Source of the DNA: Achatina immaculata
Taxonomy: Eukaryota; Mollusca; Gastropoda; Stylommatophora; Achatinidae
Reading direction: 5' to 3'
DNA: 64,000 bases
Assembly (NCBI GenBank): GCA_009760885.1
Contig: CM019701.1
Location: 32,936,697-33,000,696, forward strand
Positions 34,659-45,719 of the stretch are shown here, in pieces. The translations under genes were made by a program, and so were the position numbers. Numbering within the stretch: position 1 is the stretch's first letter; the number at the start of each line of letters is the position of its first letter. The notes below the pieces were generated by a model that was not told where the DNA came from, ran no database searches, and was given only the letters and a program-made list of their open reading frames with translations.

Positions 34659-34822
34659 GCTCAGGTGTTGGTTTCTTCATTTCCAGTCCAATAATTGAGT
34701 ATTTCACTTCAAAATATGCACCAACAAAGGCAAATACCATTAACCATCACCACAGAGGCAACCACTCCCATGATGGATCTTTCTCAGCCAGTTCGTCTGG
34801 ACAACAAGGTTTCAGTTTGTGA
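34659..34822 (+). CDS. SLC31A2: Copper transporter SLC31/CTR2-like, terminal coding exon 4
   Basis: With the last base of exon 3 it gives GSGVGFF: residues 133-137 form the GxxxG motif that packs the third membrane helix in CTR proteins. ISSPIIEYF follows (human CTR2 has YLAYPLLS at the same place). The 40-residue cytoplasmic tail is polar, with a histidine cluster (NHHHRGNHSHDG, 161-172) that could bind metal; human CTR2 lacks such a tail. The stop is at 34820-34822. AATAAA signals follow at 35034 and 35167. Confidence 0.85.
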
Positions 34823-35033
34823 TTTGTGTACTCTTTCTTCATTATCATCATCATCATCCAGTACTAGCTTTTCAGAGAAGGGTTGATTAACTGTTTCCAC
34901 CCGTGTAATTTCCAAAATGTTCCCTACTGTACTGATGACGCAGACATTTACACGACGTGGGGGGGGGGGATCCCTTGTAAAAGTTATCGTACCAAATGAA
35001 TTCCATGATCACCACTTGTGTATCACATATTAA

Positions 35034-35039
35034 AATAAA
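35034..35039 (+). terminator. Polyadenylation signal candidate (AATAAA)
   Basis: First AATAAA downstream of the copper-transporter stop codon, about 210 bp into the presumed 3'UTR. Which signal is used cannot be told from sequence alone. Confidence 0.45.
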
Positions 35040-35166
35040 TGAATGAAGATTCCATAAATGAAGTCATTTGTCATTTTAAAAAAAACAAAGAAAAGGAAAA
35101 AAACACAACTAGTATGAAACGATGGAATGATTTTTGGGTGCTAAAAAAATTTTTTTAGGGCTGAGC

Positions 35167-35172
35167 AATAAA
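35167..35172 (+). terminator. Second polyadenylation signal candidate (AATAAA)
   Basis: AATAAA in the context GAGCAATAAAATC, about 345 bp after the transporter stop. It is an alternative to the signal at 35034. Confidence 0.45.
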
Positions 35173-35599
35173 ATCTACTTTATGCTTACCTTAATTGTGT
35201 CATAATCCAATATAAAATATGTAGTTCAACACAGAAACATCAATATTTATGGATGTTTTTGACATCCAATAAATATAACAGGTTTACAGCTACTAGAAAC
35301 ACATATAGTAAAATAGCTCTAGTCAGTCAGTGTGACCATTCTACCACCCAGTCTCGAAAAAACTTGAATATTACACTCCGATTGTGATATTCAACATGTC
35401 TCCCTTTATCAAGCATGACAGAAAAACACTAGTTAAAGTTTGGATTCAGAAGAGCTCTGACTGGTTAAAATGAAAAGTTACACTGAGTTTTCAACAAAAG
35501 AAAATTCCGAAACTTTATAGGGCTGGGATGTTGAGACAGCAAATGCTGGATGTTGAGACAGCAAATAATGGAACAGACCTTTTGGGGCTGGCACGAGTG

Positions 35600-35997
35600 G
35601 AAAAAGTTAAAATGAATTTCCAGTGTGTTCTATCTCTTGAGCTTAAATTGAACACATAAACCAGTTTAGGAAAGATTAAATTGAACAATGGACCAATTCA
35701 GGAAAGTTTAAATTGAACATGTGAACCAGTTCAGGAAAGCTGAAGATATATATCAGTTTTGGGTAACTTAAAAACATAATTGGAACCAGTTTGGGGAAAG
35801 CTCAAATTTAAAATCAAATCATTTCAAGAAAGCGTAAAGAAAGTAATCGAATTGAACCAGTTAAGGAAAGATTGAATTAAAACTTTACACCAATTCATTA
35901 AAATCTTAAATTGAAGATAAGCAATTTCAAAAAAGCATAAAGAAAGGATATAAACCAGTTTAGGAAAAAAAAGTGAAATGAATATTTAAACCAGTTC
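35600..35997. repeat. Degenerate tandem array, left part
   Basis: Variants of TTAAATTGAACA..GAACCAGTTCAGGAAAG recur about every 35-60 bp (for example near 35642, 35679, 35708 and later as AAACCAGTTTAGGAAA at 35952). The array stops where a LINE A copy begins (36011) and resumes at 42111 with the same AAGAAAGGATATAAACCAGTTTAGGAA wording. Confidence 0.7.
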
Positions 35998-36654
35998 ATT
36001 ATGTCTTAAACAACTCTGAAGAACTCAAACAAAGATCGAAAGGTTGCATTCATCGGCCCCAAATACGTGACAAGGATTGTATTCTGGAATGTAAGAACAC
36101 TGACAGCACCATCAAAAACTGCTCAAGTATTCTGAGAAATAGATGTCACTTTTGGGTAACTTAAAGGCATAATTGGAACTAGTGGACAATACCACCTGGA
36201 TGTACTTGGCATCAGTGAAATGTGATTGGCAGAATCAGGGAAAAGAACAGCGGAAAACCATAAGTTAATAATACATTCAGGCAGAGACAATGGGAAATAT
36301 CAAGGAGGAGTGGGTATAATTATGTCAAATGTAGCAGCAAAGAGCTTTATAGAATGGGAGCCAGTGAATAGTTGTATAATAAGAGCACAATACAAACTAA
36401 GACACGTAAGAATGACAAACATATAATGTTATGCACCCGTGAATGATGCAGATGATGAAATAAAAGACGATTTCTGTCACCAACTACAACAACAACATTA
36501 ACAAAGTCCCTAAACACAACATCTTAATTGTCATGGGAGACTTCAATGCCAAGGTAGGAAAAAGATAACACAGATGTCAAAAAGTAATAGGGAAAGAAGG
36601 AATTGATACAGTAAATCAGAATAGAGAAAGAGTAATTGAACTATGTCTGACAGA

Positions 36655-36896
36655 AAAGTAAGAGAACACAGTTTTGTAGGATTAGACATTGAAAAAATCT
36701 TAGACAAAGCACCTGAGAGAAAGAAAAATCACTAGAGAATTACCTGGAATTTGAACACAGACTCCGGTAGGACAAGCAGTCCATGTTCGAATCCCAGGTA
36801 ATTCTCTTGTGATTTTTCCTTCTTTCACATCTCACTTTGTCTACGATTTTTTCAAGGTCTAATCCTACAAAACTGTGTTCTCTTACTTTACCGTAT
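36655..36896. mobile_element. Foldback (long inverted repeat) element with B-box-like loop
   Basis: AAAGTAAGAGAACACAGTTT near the left end and its complement AAACTGTGTTCTCTTACTTT near the right end are the outer parts of inverted arms of about 95 bp that pair with few mismatches. The loop holds CATGTTCGAATCCC, like a tRNA B-box or T-loop. The structure interrupts the endonuclease part of the LINE A copy. It may be a MITE or a foldback derived from two SINE heads; no TSD is clear. Confidence 0.7.
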
Positions 36897-38110
36897 GAAA
36901 GCCTTGTTGTTTCCTATATATAAAAAATATGTCTTAATAGAGGGCGTGGTCATTGGAGGAACAATATTTCCACACAAAGAGATACATAAAATAACACGGA
37001 TATCCCCAGATGATAGAACCAGAAACCAGATAGACCATTTTTGTATTAGAAAGCAATTCAAAACATCTCTGATAGATATATGAGCATATAGAGGTGCAGA
37101 TGTCAACGTTGATTACAACCTGTGTATATGGAAAACAAGACTAAAACTGAAAAGCCAACTCAAGAAATCAATACCCAGAAAGATAAACAGCCACAGCCTA
37201 TAGGAAGAAAATACAGTAATTTCAATCTGGAACCTACCAATCATTTCACAATACTCAGTAAGGCAGATAAATTATGGATTTCTTACAGTACAGCCATAAT
37301 CACAGCAGCAAGAGCAAGTGCTGGACTGAAAAAAACAAATGGAAAAGCATAGATATTGGAAAACACATGGAAATGCATACACCAAAGACAATTAGCCATG
37401 TTGAATGTAAAGACAGATCTTGGAAAAGATTTGGCAAAAGCAACAAACAAAGAACTAAACAAGAAGGTAAAAAGTTCAGCTAGAAGAGATAAAAGAGAAT
37501 ACATAGACCATATGGCGAAAGAAGCAGAGAAAGCAGCAAAAAAAAGAGACAACAAAACTCTGTATAACATACAAAAGAGGCTAATGGGTAATATTGCATC
37601 CAAAGAAAGACCAACCTTTAACATAACAGGCACACTATTAGCATCAAGTAAAGACCAAAAGCAAAGATGGGCCAAACACTTCCAAGAAATACTTCATCAA
37701 TCACACCAAAAAGAATTGATAATCCTTGAACTAACTTACCAATCCCTGAACTAAATGTCAATCTAGATGAAATTACATTGAACAAAATTGAAACAGCAGT
37801 GAATCTGATGGCTAACGACAAAGCTGCAGGTGAAGATGAAATAACAGCCAAAATGTTAAAGGCTATTAACAGTGACAACATGAGCCAACAACAGAGAATG
37901 TTTAATAAAGATTGGAAAGAAGAAGAGGTCCCTTCAAAATGGAAAAAAAAAAAGAATTCATTGTTAAAATACCCAAAAAAAGGCAACCTTAGTGGCTGCA
38001 ATAATTGGAGAGGAGTAACCTTAATATCAGTTGTGTCAAAAGTATTTTGCAAAGTTATTCTGAATAGAATTAAAGATATAGTGGATGCTGCAATAAGATC
38101 AGAACAAGCA

Positions 38111-39322
38111 TTCATTCATTCATTTGCATGTCCCTTGTGAAACTTTGCCTCCCTAACAGTTTTTCAGTTGTGAGCAAGATGGCCTGCTGCTGATGCATCC
38201 ATTTGCAGATCATCAACAATGTCTCACAGCCATCTTTGCCTTGGTCTTACTCTCTTTTTCTCATCATGTACCCTTCCAAGATGGTCTTCTCTAGATTATC
38301 ATAATGCTTAATGTGTCCAGAATATTTAAGTTTTCTTTGTTTAATCCTCTTTACTAGCCAGCCTACTCCAGTATTAAGTTCTTGTAGTATGGATATATTT
38401 GTTCTTTTTTGTGTCCATGATATTTGAAGAACTCTTCTATAGCATTTACATTCAAAGGCATTTATGTGTTTCTCAGCTGTTTTGTTAAGTGTCCAGGTCT
38501 CACAAACATATGTTGTGATGGAAAAGATGCATGCTCTTAAAAATCTTTTTTTTTTGTAGTTCTGTCTGTTCCTCTCCACAGATTCTTTAGTTGTTTTACT
38601 TTCTGAAGGGTGATAGATGTCTTCCTTTTAATTTCCCTCATTGTATCTCCATAATTAGTTAGGAGTGATCCAAGATATTCAAAATTCTCCACTTCTTCCA
38701 ATTTTTCTTCATTGATACACATTTCAGCTGCCTTCTTTGTTTTGTCAGTTGTCATCAATTTAGTTTTCTTTGCATTAAGATAGAAGTTTTGCTCTTCACT
38801 GTTCTTATGGAGTGACGTAATTAATTTTTCCGTTCCTTTTTGTGTTGTGGACAGTAATGCTGTGTCATCAGCATATCTAATCTCTGGTATTTCATATCCT
38901 CCAATTGTTATGGCATCGTAATAACCTTTGTCTACATTTTCTCTAACATTCCTCATTATATTTTCAGTATACAAGTTAATAAGTAGGGTGACAATATGCA
39001 CCCCTGACAGTCCCCTTGTTTTATGTCAAACAAAGTTGTTTCATTTATTCTTACTACTGTCTGTTGGTCTAGATACAGCAGTAAGGTTAATTGTATCAAA
39101 TATGTTGGAAATCCCATTTTTTTCCCATTATTTCCTAAAGTTTCTGGTGTTGTACACAATCAAATGCCCTTGAGTAGTCTGTAAAAGTTTCACATTAAAC
39201 TCTCTGCATTTCTCTATTATTAATTGTATATTGAATATATGATCTCTTGATCCTCTTCCTTACTGAAACCGGCTTGGACCATATTGACTTTTTCTTCTAT
39301 TTTCTTATGAAGTCTACCTAGT
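38111..39322 (-). mobile_element. LINE family B (RTE-like), best RT copy, nested in LINE A
   Basis: Two adjoining minus-strand frames cover RT and C-terminus: 38537-39001 (NVDKGYYDAITIGGYEIPEIRYADDTALL, FYLNAKKTKLM, VENFEYLGSLLTNYGDTM) and 38247-38579 (TYVCETWTLNKTAEKH, CKCYRRVLQISW, RKLKYSGHIKHYDN). Upstream pieces carry QGDCQGCILSPYLL. The 3' end with (TGAA)n-like tail is at 38111. GAACAAGCA at 38102-38110 and 39323-39331 is the 9-bp TSD. Confidence 0.9.
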
Positions 39323-39557
39323 GAACAAGCAGGATTTCGAAAAGGGAGAAACTGTCTTGACCAGATCTTTACTCTAAGAATAATACTTGAAGAACATATT
39401 GAAATGCAAAAACCATTAATATTGAACTTCATAGACTTTAAAAAGGCATTTGATAGCATACACAGAGATTCATCATGGAGAATTTTAAGACCTTCTAAAA
39501 TTCTCAACATCATTGGAGATCTCTACAACAAATATGTTTGTGCAGTCAACACGGAAG

Positions 39558-39800
39558 ATTAAAGAGTGAAAAATTAAATATTTTGGACACATTAAATGTC
39601 ATGATAATCTAGAGAAGACTGTCTTGGAAGGGTACTTAATGGGAAAAAGAAAGAAGGCGAAGATGACTGCAAGACATCATTGAGGATCTGCAAATGGATG
39701 CATCAGTGGCAGGCCATCTTGCTCACAACCGAGAGGCCTACAGGAATGCTGTTTGGGAGGCAAAGTTCCACAAGGGACATGCAAATGAATGAATGAAATG
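39558..39800 (+). mobile_element. LINE family B 3' fragment nested in LINE A
   Basis: About 240 bp of the family B 3' end (LKYFGHIKCHDN, EKTVLEGYLMGKRKK, HLAHNREAYRNAVW, ending GGACATGCAAATGAATGAATG). AGTCAACACGGAAG and AGTCAACATGGAAG (39544-39557 and 39801-39814) form a 14-bp TSD with one change. It is opposite in orientation to the neighbouring family B insert. Confidence 0.9.
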
Positions 39801-39911
39801 AGTCAACATGGAAGTAGGAGTGACTGAATGGTTCCAGATTGAAACAGGGGTGAAACAAGGATGTATACTATCTCCCTTGCTTTTTGAAATTGCCATAGAC
39901 AACACCCAAAA

Positions 39912-41300
39912 CACATGAAGAAAAGTGACTGGCCTGATAATATAACAATAGAAGAAATAGAGGCGCTAGAGGAGATAGGAATAAAAATAAAAACCAAGTT
40001 ACTGAATGACATTTACAAAATTGACCTGCTTAAATCCACATTTATAGCACTACCAAAGAAACTAGGTGCGAAGGAATGTGAGTGACCACCAGATTATCAC
40101 ACTCTCATGTCACATAATGAATCTATTTCTGAAAATTGTTATGAGAAGGACAAGGAAAAAGATAAAAATGGAAATAGCAGATAAACAGTTTGGATTTGTT
40201 AGAAGTACAAAAGAGCTTTAGAAGTACAGAAAGATCTCTACGTATGCTTCATTGATTACACCAAGGCATTCGACATTATTCGAAATGATTAAAATGCTTG
40301 AAGACATCAGTATAGATGGCAAAGATCTGAGGATTGTAAAACATCTATACTGGCAGCAAGAAGCAGCAGTTCAAGTTGAAAATAGAACTGGAAAATATCA
40401 ACATATAAAACAAGGATGCATATTATCTCCAGACCTTTTTTCTCTGTACAGCGAGAATATTCTAAGAATGATCATCACAGACCCAGGCATAAAAATTGGA
40501 GGATACAATATTAACAACCTTCAGTATGCTGATGACACAGTACTGATAGCTGAGAACCAACAACACCTGCAAAATCTCTTGGATAAAGTCACTAAAGGAA
40601 GTGAACAGAAAGGCCTTACTTTAAACATGAAAAAGACAGAGACTATGGGTATAAACAGAATCCACCAAAATGCAGTATAAAATTAAACGAAACTATTCCA
40701 AAGCAGGTGCAGAAATACAAGTACCTTAGAGCAGTAATAATTTCAGATGGGAAATGCAGAACAGAAATTAGGAATAGAATAGGCCAAGCAAAGACTGCAT
40801 TTCAAAGAATGAGAAACATTAGCCAACACATCCTTATCAATGAATGTTAGAAAATGAGTCCTAAAATGCTATACTGAACATATCTTGTTATATGGAAGTG
40901 AATCATAGACAACAGCCAGGTCTGCACAAAAATCTTTGGAAGCAGCAGAAGTGTGGTTTATTAGAAGAATGTTGCGAATCCCCTGAACATCAGAAATAAC
41001 AAATGAAGAATGTATGAGAAGAGCTGGAGAGACAAAAAAATGTTGTCAAAAAATAAGAGACAGTGTACTGTCATGCAGGACATGCAATGAGAAGAGGGGG
41101 CATTGAAAATATTATAACAACAGGAAAAGTAGAGGGAAGGAGATCAAGAAGAAGACCAAAAGAAATGATACTGGACAGTCTGACAGGATGGTGTGAGAGG
41201 AGATCACCAACTGAACTGATGGCATGCATGATGGATTGTGTACTCTGGAGAAGTATAATAGCCAATGCCAGTCGGCATGGCACCTGATGATGATGATGAT
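39912..41300 (+). mobile_element. LINE family D (RTE-like), longest copy, nested in LINE A
   Basis: It starts inside RT (DNITIEEIEALEEIGIKIKTKLLNDIY), then FIDYTKAFDI (40240), frame 40252-40680 with IKQGCILSPDLFSLYSE, YNINNLQYADDTVLIAEN and GLTLNMKKTETMGI. Next come YGSES and the C-terminus (FRAGHAMRRGG, RSRRRPKEMILDSL, ASRHGT, 41063-41287) and a TGATGATGATGATGAT tail. The flanks AACACCCAAAA and AACCCCCAAAA are an 11-bp TSD. Several stops make it inactive. Confidence 0.9.
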
Positions 41301-42110
41301 AACCCCCAAAAAAATGTTGCACAGGTAAAATGGGCATTGATTGGGTACATGGGACCCAACTAGAAGATCGTGAATTTTGCAGCTGACATATCAGATGATT
41401 TATCAGTGACAATGTGGATCTGGTGCAAGAAAAAAACAGATAACTATATTCACTGGCTAGCAAAATAGGATTTGAAATTAACAAGGAAAAAAACACAAAT
41501 AATGAAACTTCTCATTAATAAAAAATGAAAAATATGTTGAAGAAGTAAACCAATTTGCATACCTTGGCAGCTACATAGACCTGGATGGTGACACCAGAAA
41601 GGAAGTTAGAATTGCAAAGCAGCAGTGACCTTCATGAATCTTTAGAACATGTGGCACTCAAAAGTTATAAGCACAAAAACCAAGTTAAGATTATTCAGTT
41701 CAATTTTATGCATGCAAAAGCTGGAAAACAACTAAAGAAATAGACAACAAATTAGACTCTTTTGAAAACAAATGCCTAAGGAAAATATTTGGTATGAAGT
41801 GGAATGAATTCAAGAGCATCACAGAGATAGGTAGATGAGAAAACAACAACCTATCTCATGGGTTATAAGAAAAGGAAAATGGACATAGTCATGTGATGAG
41901 AAGAAACAATCAGAGAATCCCAAAACACGGTAGGCCATGTGAAACTCTAAAGAGGACATTGTTAAGAGAGACCAAAATAGTAGGCATAAAATCTCTTGAT
42001 AAGGCTGAAAAATGCTCTGAAAACAGGAAAACTTGGCGAACCACCATGTGAGCCCTATGTGATGTTTAATGGAACGGGAAGTTAAGTAAGATGTAAGATT
42101 ATATCTTAAA

Positions 42111-42240
42111 GTAAAGCTTAAGAAATATCAAGAAAGTGTAAAGAAAGGATATAAACCAGTTTAGGAAGAACAGTGAAATGATATTATAAATCAATTCAAA
42201 AAAATCTGAAATGAAGATCAAGCAATTTCAGAAAAGCTGA
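42111..42240. repeat. Degenerate tandem array, right part
   Basis: GTAAAGAAAGGATATAAACCAGTTTAGGAA, then AGTGAAATGA and TGAAGATCAAGCAATTTCAGAAAAGC, repeat wording seen at 35885-35990. This is the continuation of the array split by the LINE A insertion. Confidence 0.65.
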
Positions 42241-44422
42241 AAGGAAACCACTTAAAATGCTGTGATGCGTAGCGAAATACAGCAACTGATCTAACTGGAT
42301 AAATGTTGCTGATATATGCCTGAAATCAGCTGCAGAAAAAAATGTTTATTTGCACTCGTAATTGTGAAAAAGTGACTAGGTATTGTTCTCTTTACCAGGT
42401 TTGTTCAGTTTTGAAATGATGAAAGCAAAAGCAGTTTTATGAGCTGTTGGTCATTGCCATGTGTTTGTTCATACTTGTCTCCTGAATTTCTCTCTATATA
42501 ATTTGGTGATGAGTTTGTAATTCATGTTATATTGATTTCAGTGAAAATGGTAGCAATGTCTCACGTCCTGTGATAGAATATGCTCCTTACAACTTGGGGG
42601 GGCCAGTGTATGACGGGAGTGCAGTCATCTCCCTTTGTGCCATGGGCCCACACAAGATGCTTTTGTCAACAACATTATGGCAGTGTTCAGGCATTAGATA
42701 TTTCAGAGTTATTCTTCTGAAGCAGAGAAAATGAATGAAGTGAAGGAAACATCACAGGTTTTAGAGCCACCCATTGTGTCAAGTGTTTTACTACAAGTTC
42801 ATCAAGCTCTGAAGATGAAAACCAAATGTCCTTGAGCAATTTCATGGTTATCTTGAGTTTCTTTTTTTTTCTTTTTTGCAATATACTTGTATTTCTGAAA
42901 GCAGTGGGATAAAAAAATATCAGGAGTTATATCCCCTCGTTGTACTGTGTTTTGTTGTTTTAATTAGGCTTCTGGAATTTCTCTCTTATTTGTATATGTT
43001 CTATTTTTGTTCTAAACATTACCACTAAAGATTAGCTCTCTCACACCCACTTGCTCACTCTGTCTCATACACTCACACACACTCGCTGACTCATTCACTC
43101 TTCCTCCCTCCCTACTATTTATTCAAGGCTGTTAAAATAGTATGCAGGAACAGTTGAACATGAAACTTTTTAGTGTAAGCGAGAGAACAAACAAGATACA
43201 AAAAAATACAAGGTTTTGGAATAAAAACAGAAATGAACCAACTCTGGTGGAAAATCATGGCCTTAACAGGAAATATATTTGCAGATGGCCAAGATTCATG
43301 CAAGGATTGAAGAATAAAATGTAATCGGCAGATGAATGAGAGGAACAAATTTTGTGCTGTCAGGTTATTCACTGTTGTCTATGCTGTCTGTCATGCCAAC
43401 AGTCTCAAAAGAAACTTGAAATAAATCACATGATTTGTATGCTGATAATAATCTATCCTTGTTTTCTATCTCATTATGTCACATAACTGCATCAGGGATT
43501 CTATATCTTTTGTCTGATAATCACATTTTGCTATGTATTGACTAAAGTAGTGCTTGATTTTTGTCATGAAGTGTTTTATCTACATCTGTAGGTGCTACAT
43601 TGGAACAGGAATCAGCCTTGTCATGATTCTTTGAGTAAGGTCCAAAAGCTTTGTTGGTTTCGTTGATGTTGTGTTCATGTGTTCTGATGAACATTGCAAC
43701 TGTATTCTGAGTACATGAGCCTTATTGTTGTGATTTTTCTGTCAAGTTTTTCCCTATAATCATTCATCCACTGTTACAAGTATTCAAAAGTTCATTGTAC
43801 TGCATTGAGCTGAAAGTGTTGAAACTTTTTGTGGAAAGGGGGAGAGGGTGGGGGAGGTGAGCTTTGACAATGTGGTGAGTTGTGATTATTTCAATCTCAG
43901 TGATAATTGTATGTCACTTGTGATTCCATTGTCTTGTATTTGAAGAAATAGAGCTTCTGTACAGTATGTTCTGGAGTGTAAGGCCAGTGTGCCACATAAT
44001 TATATGTAAATATAATTTTGGCAGTTATTGAAATTTATTCATAGTTTAATTGTACTATTTGCTTAATATTTCTTTTGACATTTTGTAACTAATGATTTCT
44101 GATAGTAAAGTTTTGCAAGTTTATTGTCTAGCTTGAGAGCAGATATCATATCTAAGTTAGGAGTGAGTTTTGTAAAACTCATTGTTTATAGTTGGGAAAA
44201 ATATAATGAATGGTTACATACAATGTCTTGATCCATATATTGGCTAAGAAACTCTGAGTGTTTTCCCTTTTAACTCTTTATAGCTGAAGAATAAAAGCGA
44301 ATAAAAAGATAGTTTTTTTGCTGGCGTAAACTTTTACAAACATTTGATATACAGTCACCCAGTTTGTGAGAATGGAGTTAAGTAACATGAGCATTATTAT
44401 ATTTCTTATTGTGTACCGCTAC
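42241..44422. other. Single-copy-looking stretch with one candidate exon
   Basis: No transposon is recognised. A good acceptor (TTGATTTCAG, ending 42541) is followed by a 63-codon frame (42543-42731) that begins ENGSNVSRPVIEY and ends LLKQRK. It matches no family I know. AATAAA motifs lie near 44290. It could be a terminal exon with a long 3'UTR, but the phase does not join it to the copper-transporter exon 3 in that frame. A CACT-rich run lies at 43040-43100. Confidence 0.3.
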
Positions 44423-44435
44423 ATTGTATCCATAT
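44423..44435. repeat. TSD of I-type LINE copy 2 (3' side)
   Basis: ATTGTATCCATAT, identical to 48908-48920. It proves that the intervening 4.47 kb is a single insertion. Confidence 0.9.
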
Positions 44436-44466
44436 CTTCTTCTTCTTCTTCGTTCGCACTGTCTGT

Positions 44467-45222
44467 CTATATCTGCAGTCCTGTCTCTTGGACAAATTTC
44501 ACTGTTTTTTGTAACTCATGTATGGAACCGTAGAGCTTATCTTCTTTAGTGGTTTCACTGGGCCAGTAATTATTTCTCAGTGTCTCGTAGTTGATGCAGT
44601 TCTGGAGGATATGTTCCACGGTTTGGGGCACCTGGGCACATGTACATAGATTAGTAGTACCAACCTTAAACTTTGTATACATATGACTTCGGAGTCGGCT
44701 GTGTCCTGTTCGGAGACGGAAGATGGTGACTTGTTCCTTTCTGTTTAGCATGTGATAGTCATCATGTGGTGGTGTTTGTGGCTTCCTGTAGGTTTTTATC
44801 ATGCTTTTCTTCTGATTATAGGTGACTGGTATGTCTGGTTGCTCCATTTCAGTGCCCTCTTTGGCCAGATGGTCAGCTTTCTCATTGCCTGGTATCCCAC
44901 AGTGGGAGGGAATCCACTGCAAAGTGACTCCATGTTGTAAGCCAATTTTTGACAAGGCATCCTTAAGGTCTGGTAGTTTGTTGCACTGAAGAGCCTCCAG
45001 TACTGATCTTGCATCTGTGAGAATTACTACAGGACATGTATCAATTCTGGAGTCTGATAGTTTTTCAACTGCAGCAATAATTGCCCTAACTTCTGCATCA
45101 AAGTTGTTGCAGTATTTACCAGTGGGTATGGAAATCTTGTCAATGGTGTTGTTTGGATATTCAATATATGCTCCTGCCCCACCATTTTTTATGGCATTAT
45201 GTGCAGATCCATCTGTATACAC
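44467..45222 (-). pseudogene. RNase H and C-terminal part of the I-type LINE protein (copy 2)
   Basis: This 251-codon frame contains RNase H with all four acidic positions visible: MYTDGSAHN (Asp), FDAEVRAIIAA (Glu), ILTDARSVLEAL (Asp) and GNEKADHLA (Asp), plus the PSHCG histidine. After it come FRLRTGHSRLRSHMYTK, LCTCAQVPQTVEHILQNC and the final VKFVQETGLQI. It is cut off from the RT frame by a 2-base deletion at about 45275, so it is not translated in phase with it. Confidence 0.85.
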
Positions 45223-45719
45223 ACGTATCCAGGTGTCACATGGATATTTGTCATCTAGAACACTAAGTGTGGCTTGATCTTACAAGACTGCTCTGCATCT
45301 CACCATTCTGCACACCTTTCACTTCAGTCTGAATAGTTATTTGTGTATAATCTGCTTCTTTCCATGGTGTATGCTCTGGTACAGATGATAATGGAGTGAC
45401 TACAGTTGGAAGGTCAGGTATCAGCTTACGCATACGCTTGGCCTGATGAATGAAGCTGCTTCTTTTAAGCCGTCCTAATGCCAAGTTATTGAATCTCTCC
45501 TTCAGGGGATGGCTTACAGAGCTAAGGAATTTTTCTCCCATGGTCATGACCTTTGTGTCTCTACGTTCCTTTAGCGTTGAACACCAACTATTTTCTGCAT
45601 TTCTACTATTGGTGTGGACCTCATGGCACCTGTGATAATCCGTAGTGACTGATTTTGAACCTTGTCTAGATTATGCAGCGTAGTGTTTGATGCTGTGCAC
45701 CAAGATGTTGAGCCATATT

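Larger units (their letters stand above)
36011..42097 (+). mobile_element. LINE family A (RTE-like), near full-length host copy with four inserts
   Basis: With the inserts removed the element is about 3.0 kb, the usual size for RTE elements. Blocks in order: endonuclease (FWNVRTL near 36090, VGIIMSN and so on in frame 36226-36426, CHGRLQCQG in a shifted MGDFNAK at 36540, IGGTIFPHK at 36955, NQIDHF at 37025), linker and RT fingers (37356-38110), GFRKGRNCLDQ (39340) and KAFDSIH (39440), VKQGCILSP (39850), YADD region and YLGSYIDLDG (41560), then the C-terminus and tail to 42097. The near-identical ATTATGTCTTAAA / ATTATATCTTAAA at 35998-36010 and 42098-42110 is the TSD. Many stops make it non-functional. 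Confidence 0.85.
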
